Assembly (NCBI RefSeq): GCF_042850985.1
Contig: NZ_AP031415.1
Coordinates: 2,542,001-2,606,000 of the forward strand
Length of the DNA stretch: 64,000 nucleotides
Direction of reading: 5' to 3'
Source: Allocoprobacillus sp002160865
Lineage (GTDB): Bacteria > Bacillota_I > Bacilli_A > Erysipelotrichales > Coprobacillaceae
Shown: piece by piece, positions 16,748-25,117 of the stretch
Numbering within the stretch: position 1 is the stretch's first letter
Layout: the number at the start of each line of letters is the position of its first letter
Program-made: the position numbers and the translations under genes
Notes under the pieces: generated by a model
The model's input: the letters and a program-made list of their open reading frames with translations, nothing else
Databases searched by the model: none
Told to the model about the DNA's origin: nothing

Positions 16748-18076
16748 TTAGTCATCATCGTCATCATCATAGTTTGACTGATTTCCATAATTAGATTGTT
16801 CTTGATCATCATAATTTGTATTATCATAATTTGTATTATCATAGTTTGTATTGTCATAATTTGTATTTTGATTTGTTGTTTGTCCAGAACTTGATGGTTT
16901 CGACGTAGATGGTTTACTTGTTGTCTGATAATTTGTATTATCATAGTTTGTGTTATCATAATTTGTATTTTGATTTGTTGTCTGTCCAGAACTTGATGGT
17001 TTTGACGTAGATGGTTTACTTGTTGATTGATAATTTGTATTATCATAGTTTGTGTTATCATAATTTGTATTTTGTTTTGTTGTCTGTCCAGAACTTGATG
17101 GTTTTGATGTAGACGTAGATGATTTACTTGTTGACTGATAATTTGTATTATCATAATTTGTATTTGATGATTGATTTGTATTTGTTGAGGTATTTGTAGA
17201 TGGTTTTGTTGTTACCTTTGGTTCTACTTCTCTTTCTACAATACCTTTTGTAGCACTAACTTCATATTCATACTCATTTTGATTATAAGTAAATTCAATA
17301 TCATAAGTTAATGCTCCGTTTTCTAGATCATAATCTATTTCAAGATTTTTAATTTTATCTTTTGTTAGAGATGCATTTTTTAAAGCAACATTTAAAGCTT
17401 CGTCTTGAGAAATATATTGTTTTGTACTAACACTTCCTACCATTTTATGAGTATCTTTTTGTGCATCGTCCTTATTTAAAGACTGGTAAATTAAAATTAA
17501 GTCTTGAGCATTCAATTTCACTAAATCTTCTACTTTATAAGTCTTCTTCTCATCATCATTTTCATCTATAATATCTTCAATCAGATTGGCCTTTCCATAA
17601 GAAATACTATATTTATTCATTAAAGATTCAATATCATCATCAATATCTATATCTTGAGAATAAATAGCTCCTTCAATAGAATAACTTTTTAATGTTGTAT
17701 AAATATATTGGCTCAATTCATCTTCCAATGCTACTCTTGCTTTATCATCATCATTTTCAACAGATAATAATACTGTATTTTGATTTGCATTTAAATATCC
17801 ATTCTTAACCAATGAACCAAGTACTGCATTCATTGCAACATTGGCATCTGCCTGTTTTAAATCCATGTCTTCTAGTACCTTTTTAGCATCATCATTAACT
17901 GCAATAGCATCAATAACTTTATCTTTTTCATCAAGCTGTAATTGAATACTTGGATTAATATCTAATGTTACTAAACTTGTATAATCCTGTGTTCGGCTAC
18001 CACTGCCACACCCTGTCATTACTGACAGCATTAATGTACTCACTCCTAATAATTTTATCATTTTCATTTTATTCAT
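16748..18076 (-). CDS. RsgI-like lipoprotein with tandem-repeat Ser/Thr/Asn/Tyr tail
   Basis: 442 residues. A signal peptide ends in the lipobox MTGC (Cys23). An RsgI-middle-like domain (about 36-130, LDINPSIQLQLDEKDKV) and a PepSY-like domain (about 210-285) match the neighbouring anti-sigma protein domain for domain, but this copy has no cytoplasmic part. The tail (about 290-442) consists of 34-residue repeats of a Ser/Thr/Lys/Pro block and NTNYD repeats, ending in Asp. The tail would reach into the cell wall. It could be a decoy or co-sensor for the anti-sigma system, or a substrate of the CotH-type kinase; both are inference. Confidence 0.85.
   Translation of the reverse strand: MNKMKMIKLLGVSTLMLSVMTGCGSGSRTQDYTSLVTLDINPSIQLQLDEKDKVIDAIAVNDDAKKVLEDMDLKQADANVAMNAVLGSLVKNGYLNANQNTVLLSVENDDDKARVALEDELSQYIYTTLKSYSIEGAIYSQDIDIDDDIESLMNKYSISYGKANLIEDIIDENDDEKKTYKVEDLVKLNAQDLILIYQSLNKDDAQKDTHKMVGSVSTKQYISQDEALNVALKNASLTKDKIKNLEIDYDLENGALTYDIEFTYNQNEYEYEVSATKGIVEREVEPKVTTKPSTNTSTNTNQSSNTNYDNTNYQSTSKSSTSTSKPSSSGQTTKQNTNYDNTNYDNTNYQSTSKPSTSKPSSSGQTTNQNTNYDNTNYDNTNYQTTSKPSTSKPSSSGQTTNQNTNYDNTNYDNTNYDNTNYDDQEQSNYGNQSNYDDDDDD
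16800..17160 (-). repeat. Coding tandem repeats: 102-bp units with 15-bp sub-repeats
   Basis: TGTCCAGAACTTGATGG (plus strand) recurs at about 16881, 16983 and 17085, exactly 102 bases apart, and the intervals are filled by 15-base units encoding NTNYD. The copies are nearly identical in DNA as well as protein, which points to recent expansion and probable length variation between strains. All lie in frame within the lipoprotein tail. Confidence 0.88.
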
Positions 18077-18138
18077 ATTTTTCTCATCTCCTTCATCTTA
18101 CTAATGCATGAAAACCTTAATTTATCACAACAAAGAAA

Positions 18139-18167
18139 AAAAGATTTCAATTTTTTTGAAATCTTTC
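18139..18167 (-). terminator. Terminator of the deoC unit
   Basis: On the minus strand AAAGATTTCAA pairs with TTGAAATCTTT and is followed by TTTTCTTTG. The left arm of the stem reaches into the deoC stop codon. It ends the gntR-HAD-deoC unit and separates it from the lipoprotein gene. Confidence 0.8.
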
Positions 18168-18840
18168 AACCACAATATTTTTCAAATTCTTCTAATATCT
18201 TGAGTGAACTACTTGTTCCAATACGACTCGCTCCAGCTTCTATCATTGCTTGACATGTTTTCCAATCACGTATTCCTCCAGCTGCTTTAACCTTGACTTC
18301 ATCTCCAACTGTTTCTTTCATTAAACGTACATCTTCTACTGTTGCTCCTGAAGTACCAAAGCCTGTACTTGTTTTGATATAATCTGGCTTCACTTGTTTT
18401 GCGATAAATGCTATATGCTTTATTTCATCTTTTGTAAGGTAACAATTTTCAAAAATAACTTTACATATCCTGTGATTTTGATGACAGAGTTGCACAATAC
18501 TTTGCATTTCTTTTTCAATATAATCCCAGTCATGCATCTTTGCCTTTCCAATATTAATCACGTAGTCAATCTCATCAGCTCCATCATCAATAGCCTGTTT
18601 TGTTTCAGCTAATTTGATATCTAATGTTGTCTGTCCTAATGGAAATGAAATAGCTGCACCGACATGAATAGAAGTTCCTTTCAGTAATTCTTTACACAAC
18701 TTTACTGGCTCACTGTTAATTGCTACCATTGCAGCTCCAATATCTTTAGCCTCATCACATAATTTAATAAAATCATCTCTCGAGGCATAAGCCTTTAAAA
18801 ACGTATGATCAAACATACTAGCTAGTTCTTCTTTTGTCAT
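18166..18840 (-). CDS. deoC: Deoxyribose-phosphate aldolase
   Basis: 224 residues of the class I DeoC aldolase, which splits 2-deoxyribose-5-phosphate into glyceraldehyde-3-phosphate and acetaldehyde. The Schiff-base Lys lies in DYIKTSTGFG and the second catalytic Lys in VKVKAAGGIRD. The N-terminal FDHTFLKAYAS is family-typical. Shine-Dalgarno GGAGG precedes the ATG. No other deo genes are nearby; it closes a GntR/HAD unit beside a mannose-type PTS operon, so a related sugar phosphate may be the real substrate. Confidence 0.95.
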   Translation of the reverse strand: MTKEELASMFDHTFLKAYASRDDFIKLCDEAKDIGAAMVAINSEPVKLCKELLKGTSIHVGAAISFPLGQTTLDIKLAETKQAIDDGADEIDYVINIGKAKMHDWDYIEKEMQSIVQLCHQNHRICKVIFENCYLTKDEIKHIAFIAKQVKPDYIKTSTGFGTSGATVEDVRLMKETVGDEVKVKAAGGIRDWKTCQAMIEAGASRIGTSSSLKILEEFEKYCG

Positions 18841-18852
18841 GTAAAAACCTCC

Positions 18853-19479
18853 TTATAATAATTTCAACAATTGCATGTGATTTGTAATAATTATATCACT
18901 TTGACTTTGATTATTTTGAAATTTTCCTGAATAGTAAGCAACAACTTCTAAACCTGCCATTTTTGCTGCTTGTATTCCAAAAGTACTATCCTCTACAACA
19001 AACAATGGCTTTTGATATTTTTGTTGTCTTACAATTATTTGATAAACTTCCGGACTAGGCTTTGTTTTTTTAACATCTTCTTTTCCCATGTAAAATAATA
19101 TATACTTATCTAAGTTTAAATCTGTCAAAACTTGTTTTATTATTTTTCTTGGTGACGAAGAAGCTATGATAATATCAATATTCTTTTGAAAGATATTTTC
19201 TATGCATTGTTGAACATTTGGAAAAACTATTTGTTGATAATTAGGGAATTTTAATTCCTGAAGATACTTTTCAAAAAGGTATTGAATATTACCTTGATAA
19301 TTAATATATTCTTTTAAAATATCAAATATATCTTTAGTATTTAAACCTAGTATTTCTTCCAGTTTCTTCTCTGGTATAACATATCCTCTAGATACAAAAA
19401 AATTCCTTAACTGGTTCATGTACCAACTTTCACTATCAATAATAACTCCATCCATATCAAAAATAATATACGGTTTCAT
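18853..19479 (-). CDS. HAD hydrolase, beta-phosphoglucomutase-like
   Basis: 208 residues, HAD subfamily IA: motif I FDMDGVIIDSE with both Asp and a helical cap (about 15-85), motif II IIASSSPRK, motif III Lys in KTKPSPEVY, motif IV VVEDSTFGIQAA. The DGVI(I)DSE signature matches the beta-phosphoglucomutase/sugar-phosphatase branch. Acts in the cytoplasm on a small sugar phosphate. It starts two bases after the GntR gene stop and precedes deoC by 13 bases, so the three form one unit. Confidence 0.9.
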   Translation of the reverse strand: MKPYIIFDMDGVIIDSESWYMNQLRNFFVSRGYVIPEKKLEEILGLNTKDIFDILKEYINYQGNIQYLFEKYLQELKFPNYQQIVFPNVQQCIENIFQKNIDIIIASSSPRKIIKQVLTDLNLDKYILFYMGKEDVKKTKPSPEVYQIIVRQQKYQKPLFVVEDSTFGIQAAKMAGLEVVAYYSGKFQNNQSQSDIIITNHMQLLKLL

Positions 19480-19480
19480 C

Positions 19481-20233
19481 TTAACCCCTCTTAAATGTTG
19501 CTGTCATATTAATAAAAGTGACATCTAAAGATGAAATAGAATATTCTATGACGGTTCCATCGTCAGCATATCCAATATCTTGGACAAGCATAATTGGATT
19601 TGTAGAGCTGACTTCTAAAATTTTTCTAACTTCACTATCAGGTAAACTTGGAATTAGTGTTTCTCGAATAATAGATACTTTTAATCCTTTACTATCCAGA
19701 TACTGGTAGAAATGCTGTGCTGCTTCTTTAGCCTCTTTATCAAAATTTTCTAATAATTTTTTATCAATATATGAGCGTGAAAATGATGCTACCTTTATTC
19801 CAGCATATCTGACTCTATCCATGACCCATACAAGATCACCTACATTTATTGATAAGTGTTTAGCAATATCTGGTGTAGCCTCAGTTATTCCGACATTTAA
19901 AAATTTTGTTTTACAAACAAAACCATTTCTATTAATAACTTTATCTAATTTATATATTGTTGAATTGATAACCTCTTGTTGATCATTAATTTTTTTCTTA
20001 GATGAAACAAATGTTCCAACGCCTTTTCTTTTATATAAATAACCCTCAGTTACAAGCTCATTTAATGCCTGTCTAACTGTTGTTCTGCTTAACTGATATT
20101 TATCAATTAATTCGTGTTCAGTGGGAATTGTTTCATCTTCCTTATAAACACCATCATCAATCAAATTGATTATAATTTGCTTTAGCTGGTAATATAATGG
20201 TAAAGGTATATTTTTATCAATAGTATATTTCAT
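19481..20233 (-). CDS. GntR-family regulator with UTRA domain (HutC type)
   Basis: 250 residues: a winged helix (LPLYYQLKQIIINLIDDGVY and LSRTTVRQALNELV, residues 8-72) and a UTRA effector domain (about 95-245) that binds sugar phosphates or related ligands. The first gene after a strong terminator, it leads an operon with a HAD phosphatase and deoC. It is the best candidate for the protein binding the two GTCATGAC-type palindromes at the PTS promoters; HutC-type operators share GT...AC half sites. That pairing is inference. Confidence 0.92.
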   Translation of the reverse strand: MKYTIDKNIPLPLYYQLKQIIINLIDDGVYKEDETIPTEHELIDKYQLSRTTVRQALNELVTEGYLYKRKGVGTFVSSKKKINDQQEVINSTIYKLDKVINRNGFVCKTKFLNVGITEATPDIAKHLSINVGDLVWVMDRVRYAGIKVASFSRSYIDKKLLENFDKEAKEAAQHFYQYLDSKGLKVSIIRETLIPSLPDSEVRKILEVSSTNPIMLVQDIGYADDGTVIEYSISSLDVTFINMTATFKRG

Positions 20234-20303
20234 TTATATATCAACTCCTCTTGTCACATTGTAACATTTTTTCCATATTTTACCTATTTATTATTATTAT
20301 AAA

Positions 20304-20340
20304 TTTGAAAAAATAGGGATTTTCACCCTATTTTTTCAAA
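20304..20340. terminator. Strong bidirectional terminator
   Basis: A perfect 15-base-pair stem (20304-20318 with 20326-20340) and a seven-base loop, with A/T runs on both flanks, ends the PTS/isomerase operon and isolates the gntR unit downstream. Confidence 0.9.
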
Positions 20341-20351
20341 AAGGGAAGTAT

Positions 20352-22118
20352 TTATTGATACGCATTACCCATATCCATATAACATTCTAAAACAGCCAAT
20401 TCTTCATCAGATTTATCTTTAGGTTTTATTACATATTGTCCAACACTTGCAGGAATAAAAACTGCTTCAGCATAATGAATTTCAATAGGCTCAAATTCAT
20501 TATTAGGACTAACAATAATAGCTTCTTCTCCTTCTACAAGTACATGCAATTTTACATGATCCTTTGTTTCAAAAAACACTGGCTTATTAAACCAATATCT
20601 ATCAACTTTTAATAATTCATATTCCATTGTTCCACTATGCTCTTTTCTCCATCCAGTTCCTCTATCAACTTCAGCTTTTTTAGAAATAAGATGTTCTTTT
20701 ACAAATTTAGTTTGATATTTTTCTTGAATAACCTTTTCACCATGATCTATATTAATTGGTCTTGGTTTACCATCAGCATCAATACGTCCCCAATCCCAGA
20801 GTTTAAATGTCTGAAATCCAATTGGATTTATTTCTAATACTAAAGTATCTTTACCAGAAGCATGAATTGTTCCACTTGGAATATAAATATGGTCATGTTT
20901 TTTCATTGGAAAACGATTAATCCATTGTTCATCATCAAATTCACCAGTTTTTTGAGCTTCTTTAAAGGCTTTAACCAGTTCCTCTTTTTTGACTCCATCC
21001 TTAGTCCCTAAATATACAGAACTTTTTTCAGATGTATCAAGAAAATAATAACTCTCATAATGTCCAAATGGAAAATTAAAAACTTCTTGTGCATATCCAA
21101 TATCTGGATGAACTTGCAAACTTAAATTTCCACCACCCCATGTATCTAAAAAATCACATCCAACTGGGCAATTATATCCAAACCAGAAAAAATTTTGATT
21201 TCCTAAAAACTCAACAGCTTTATATTGTACTATATCTCTACCAATAATTCTAAATTCATTTTCTCCTAATTTTGCTAGTGTATTTTGAAAATTCATCCAT
21301 CCTGTCATACCCCAAGCAGTATTTTCTTTATCTAATCCTCCTTTCAAAACATCTTTACACCAATGTCCACCCCATACGCCTCTGTTAAAGAATGGCTCTA
21401 ATTTGAAAGGATGTGAAGCAAAATAATTTAAAGTTTTTCTAAAATCATCTCCAGTTACCATAACAGGATTATCTATATCATCTCCATCAATGACATAATC
21501 CATATCATTAAAAAGATGTCGTTTATGATTATCAAAATATTTAGCTTCAACAAAATTGAAAATTTTTTCTTTTGTAAGTGGATCTTCATGAGGATTGTTC
21601 ATTCCCCAATTTGACAATGATGAAAGATATCCATCTTTAACTCTTTGAATAGTTATATTATTATAAACAAGAATATCGCCTTTTGTAACCAATGCAGCTC
21701 CAATGCCATATACGACAATCATTCCTTGTGTAGTATTATGAATCAATTCTTGTGCTGTCTTTATTTTTTCACTATCAAAATATTCATCAATTTGTCCAAT
21801 AGCAAATACACCATTAATGCGATCATTAGTGATGAACTTATCTAATCTCTCATGTAGTATATCATCATCTGCTCTCAGATCATCTGTACAAATAACTAAT
21901 TGAGGTTTAATGTTATCTATGAAATACTCTCTTAATTCTTTATGATTAATATGATAATATGAGTCAATAACCAAAACACACTTCGATTCATATTTTTGCA
22001 TTTCATGATCAATAATTTTGCTAATTTCTTGATATCCTTTCCATGATTGTGTTCCATCTATTGTAAAAACAGGATGTAAATCAAAGTTCGGTATTCTTTC
22101 ATTTATTTTTTCGTACAT
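20352..22118 (-). CDS. Class I mannose-6-phosphate isomerase-like fusion protein, copy 2
   Basis: 588 residues, nearly twice the length of ManA. The C-terminal 350 residues carry the cupin metal site: Gln and His in LSLQVHP, Glu in GHYESYYFL and His in IPSGTIHASG. The first 230 residues are an extra domain, opening PNFDLHP, with no Walker A motif and a stretch (YFDNHKRHLFNDMDYVID) recalling the lid/base region of uridine-kinase-like folds. It is a close paralogue of the next gene upstream, nine bases away. Probable role: aldose-ketose isomerisation of an imported sugar phosphate; the N-terminal function is unknown. Confidence 0.85.
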   Translation of the reverse strand: MYEKINERIPNFDLHPVFTIDGTQSWKGYQEISKIIDHEMQKYESKCVLVIDSYYHINHKELREYFIDNIKPQLVICTDDLRADDDILHERLDKFITNDRINGVFAIGQIDEYFDSEKIKTAQELIHNTTQGMIVVYGIGAALVTKGDILVYNNITIQRVKDGYLSSLSNWGMNNPHEDPLTKEKIFNFVEAKYFDNHKRHLFNDMDYVIDGDDIDNPVMVTGDDFRKTLNYFASHPFKLEPFFNRGVWGGHWCKDVLKGGLDKENTAWGMTGWMNFQNTLAKLGENEFRIIGRDIVQYKAVEFLGNQNFFWFGYNCPVGCDFLDTWGGGNLSLQVHPDIGYAQEVFNFPFGHYESYYFLDTSEKSSVYLGTKDGVKKEELVKAFKEAQKTGEFDDEQWINRFPMKKHDHIYIPSGTIHASGKDTLVLEINPIGFQTFKLWDWGRIDADGKPRPINIDHGEKVIQEKYQTKFVKEHLISKKAEVDRGTGWRKEHSGTMEYELLKVDRYWFNKPVFFETKDHVKLHVLVEGEEAIIVSPNNEFEPIEIHYAEAVFIPASVGQYVIKPKDKSDEELAVLECYMDMGNAYQ

Positions 22119-22127
22119 AATAACCTC

Positions 22128-23876
22128 CTATATATCCATATAAATTTCTAATACTGCACATTCTTGAGATTTAGATTTTCCATATGGTTTAATAGTATAT
22201 TGTCCTGCAGCTGGTGGTACAAACACTGCTTCTGCATAATGAATGACAACTGGTTCAAAACTATCATCTAAACTTTCAATAATAGCTTCTTCTCCTTCAA
22301 CTAACACATGAATTACAATGCAATCATTAGGATCAAAATGTACTGATTTACTAAACCAGTATCTATTGACTTCCATAGGAGCTTCAAATGGCATTGTTCC
22401 ACTTCTTTCTTTACGCCATCCATATCCTCTATCTACTTCTTGTTTTTTAGAAATAAATTGATCTTTAATCATTTGAGTTTGGAATTCTTCTTGAATAACA
22501 TGTTTTCCATGATCTATATTAATTGGTCGTGGTTTTCCATCAAAATCTACACGTCCCCAATCCCATAACTTGAACGTCGTAAAACAAAACATATCAATTT
22601 CAAGTGTTAATGTATTTTTTCCAGCCGAATGAATTGTTCCACCTGGAATAAAGACATGATCATGTTTTTTCATTGGGAAATGATTTATCCATTTCTCATC
22701 ATCAAATTCACCAGTTTCTTGTGCTGTTTCAAAAGCTTCTACTAAATCATCAAGTTTGACACCATCTTTTGTTCCTAAATAAACAGAACTTTCATCACAA
22801 GCATCTAACATATAATAGCTTTCATAATGTCCCCATGATGAATTAAATACTTCTTGAGCATATGCAAGTGTTGGGTGAACTTGTAAACTAAGATTTCCTC
22901 CACCCCAAGTATCCAAGAAATTGACATGTAAAGGACATCGGTTTCCATAAAGATACCAAATTTTTCTTCCTAATACTTCTTTAGGATTACATAAAATCAA
23001 ATCAGTTGATGGAAACTCAAAAACTGCATTATTTAATTGTGCTGCTACAGCTTGACAATCCAAAAATCCAGTGATTCCCCAAGCAGTATTTTCTAAATCT
23101 TTTCCGGCATTTAAAACTTTTTGACACCAGTGACCACCCCATACTCCTTTCATAAAGATAGGAATAGGTTTAAATGGACTTGTTGAAAATTGAGATACAA
23201 TCTTATCAAAGTCATTTTTTGTAACCATAACAAATTGATCATCTTTATTACAATCAATAACATAATCACATTTTTTATAAATCTCTCTTTTATGCTTGTC
23301 TTGAACTCTACTTTCTAAGAAATTAAATCTCTTTTCTTTTCTCAAATATTCTTCATCTTCATTATGTGCACCCCAATTTCCTAAACCTTGGTTATATCTA
23401 TCTTTAATTGTTTGATAGCTAATTGAACCAGAAATAAGAATATCAGGATTACAAACAACTTGAGATGCAACACCATAAACTATAACTAAACCTTTGGTTC
23501 CTTGAATTTTATTTTGTATGTCTTTGATTTTATCAACATCAAAGAATTCTTCAATATTACCTACACTAAATACCCCATTAACACGATCTTCAGTAATAAA
23601 CTTTCCAAACTTATTTTGAATCATTGATTCATCATATTTAGCAATATCAGAATGAATAATCAATTGTGGTTGTAGTGCTTTAGCAATATCTTCAAATAAT
23701 ATTTCATTAACACCATGATAATAATCAAAACAAACAACAATACAATCTTTTTGAATTGATTTTATCTTGTTATTAATTTCATCAATAATGTCTAAGATTC
23801 CTACTTTAGCATTAATATCTATTTTTTTCTTTGGATATAAATCAAAATTCGGTATTCTATTTTCTACTTCATACAT
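22128..23876 (-). CDS. Class I mannose-6-phosphate isomerase-like fusion protein, copy 1
   Basis: 582 residues with the same two-part build as its downstream paralogue: an N-terminal domain opening PNFDLYP and a ManA-like cupin half with LSLQVHP, GHYESYYML and IPGGTIHSAG. The metal ligands are conserved in both copies, so neither looks like a dead duplicate, but the N-terminal halves have diverged much more than the C-terminal halves. It lies between the ordinary manA and copy 2. Two fusion copies plus a standard enzyme in one operon suggest different substrates or a hetero-complex. Confidence 0.85.
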   Translation of the reverse strand: MYEVENRIPNFDLYPKKKIDINAKVGILDIIDEINNKIKSIQKDCIVVCFDYYHGVNEILFEDIAKALQPQLIIHSDIAKYDESMIQNKFGKFITEDRVNGVFSVGNIEEFFDVDKIKDIQNKIQGTKGLVIVYGVASQVVCNPDILISGSISYQTIKDRYNQGLGNWGAHNEDEEYLRKEKRFNFLESRVQDKHKREIYKKCDYVIDCNKDDQFVMVTKNDFDKIVSQFSTSPFKPIPIFMKGVWGGHWCQKVLNAGKDLENTAWGITGFLDCQAVAAQLNNAVFEFPSTDLILCNPKEVLGRKIWYLYGNRCPLHVNFLDTWGGGNLSLQVHPTLAYAQEVFNSSWGHYESYYMLDACDESSVYLGTKDGVKLDDLVEAFETAQETGEFDDEKWINHFPMKKHDHVFIPGGTIHSAGKNTLTLEIDMFCFTTFKLWDWGRVDFDGKPRPINIDHGKHVIQEEFQTQMIKDQFISKKQEVDRGYGWRKERSGTMPFEAPMEVNRYWFSKSVHFDPNDCIVIHVLVEGEEAIIESLDDSFEPVVIHYAEAVFVPPAAGQYTIKPYGKSKSQECAVLEIYMDI

Positions 23877-23900
23877 ATAATATATCTAACAATTTTAGAA

Positions 23901-24863
23901 TTACCCATAATATGCTAAAACTGTCATTTCTCCTTTCCACATTAATTTTTTTACATTGGCACTAATTAAGAAAGAATCACCCGCTTGGAGTTTAACATCT
24001 TCTATTTGTCCTTGACCTTCAATGACAAAGGCTCCCAAATAAGGTTTAGGCATCGTTAATTCTCCACTTCCATTTATAACATATTTATAAACCGAAAAAT
24101 TCTTATTATCAGTTAATTTGATTTCTGTCACACCTTGATGATTTCGATAAGAATAATGTGTATCCTGACATTCAAATGGGACTAATATGTTATCTTTAGC
24201 CTTTTCAACATCAAGCTGTCTTGGTTTTCCTTGCTTATCTAATCGATCATAATCATAAAAACGGTATGTAACAGGACAAGGATTACACACTTCCATAAAA
24301 GTCGTTCCTTTTTGTATTGCATGTAATGTACCAGCTTGAATATTATAAAAAGCACCTGGAAAAATTGGATATCGTTTTAATAAACCATTCCAATCTTTAT
24401 TTTGAATATACTCATCTAATTCCTGAATGGTTTTTGCATTATGTCCCATTACAATATCAGCATTGTGTGGACAATTGACAATATACCAACTCTCGCTTTT
24501 TCCATGACATCCTAAATTCTTTAATGCATACTCTTCAGTTGGATGAACTTGTATACTTAAATCAGTACATGCATGAGCTATTCCCATAGATACAGGGATA
24601 TGCTCCCATCTTAAAGTGGATGGTGTTCCAAACATTTCTGGATGTTCATCATAAAGTTCATTGAGTTTTCGTCCTTTATATTTTCCATTCATAATTTCAT
24701 TAGCGTCTTGTGGTAACCCACAAAATGCTCCTAAACCAGTAATTTCATCTATATTCATATCTTTTGGTACATATTTTTCAACATGATAATGATGAACTAA
24801 TGAGCCATCACCCCAAATTGCAGTTGAAAATGTTGGTTTTAAAAATATATACTTTTCATCCAT
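23901..24863 (-). CDS. manA: Mannose-6-phosphate isomerase
   Basis: 320 residues from the ATG at 24861-24863 (AGGTG nine bases upstream; an in-frame GTG lies earlier). Standard short class I enzyme: LSIQVHPTEEYA (Gln, His), ESWYIV (Glu), IQAGTLHAIQ (His) for the Zn site, then YRFYDYDR with the catalytic Arg. It interconverts mannose-6-phosphate and fructose-6-phosphate in the cytoplasm. Its place directly after the mannose-family PTS genes fits delivery of mannose-6-phosphate to glycolysis. Confidence 0.93.
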   Translation of the reverse strand: MDEKYIFLKPTFSTAIWGDGSLVHHYHVEKYVPKDMNIDEITGLGAFCGLPQDANEIMNGKYKGRKLNELYDEHPEMFGTPSTLRWEHIPVSMGIAHACTDLSIQVHPTEEYALKNLGCHGKSESWYIVNCPHNADIVMGHNAKTIQELDEYIQNKDWNGLLKRYPIFPGAFYNIQAGTLHAIQKGTTFMEVCNPCPVTYRFYDYDRLDKQGKPRQLDVEKAKDNILVPFECQDTHYSYRNHQGVTEIKLTDNKNFSVYKYVINGSGELTMPKPYLGAFVIEGQGQIEDVKLQAGDSFLISANVKKLMWKGEMTVLAYYG

Positions 24864-24877
24864 ATCATTTATCACCT

Positions 24878-25117
24878 CTACTTATATTTCACTTTATAAC
24901 ACAATATAATTGAAGCTAATATAAACGTAATACAATTAGCCACTATAACTGCATAATCACCTATATATATTCCATGTATAAACCATAAGAAAACACCTAT
25001 AACAAACATAGAATACATAATCAAAGAAATTCCTGATGTATCTTTTGTTTTAATAACCTGTATAGCTTGTGGTACAAAAGATAATGTTGGTAAACAAGCA
25101 GCTATCATTCCTATCAT
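24878..25117 (-). CDS. SemiSWEET-type sugar transporter
   Basis: 79 residues with three membrane helices and the PQ-loop mark SFVPQ in the first, the size and layout of bacterial SemiSWEETs, which work as dimers and let sugars move down their gradient. The ATG overlaps the TGA of the preceding HAD phosphatase gene (ATGA). A free-sugar facilitator translationally tied to a phosphatase inside a PTS operon suggests that some imported sugar phosphate is dephosphorylated and released, or that a non-phosphorylated sugar enters separately. Confidence 0.85.
   Translation of the reverse strand: MIGMIAACLPTLSFVPQAIQVIKTKDTSGISLIMYSMFVIGVFLWFIHGIYIGDYAVIVANCITFILASIILCYKVKYK

Noticed and set aside
16744..17154. 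Long open frame in a second phase of the lipoprotein repeat region
   Set aside because: It is a by-product of 15- and 102-base repeats, whose lengths are multiples of three and so keep every frame open. The product is low-complexity Ile/Gln/Asn with no ribosome site.
16800..17160. Possible CRISPR-like or non-coding repeat array
   Set aside because: Units are directly adjacent coding repeats without spacers, in frame with a lipoprotein. There are no cas genes nearby.
20352..23876. One of the two ManA fusions as a dead duplicate
   Set aside because: Both frames are intact, full length and keep all metal-binding residues.
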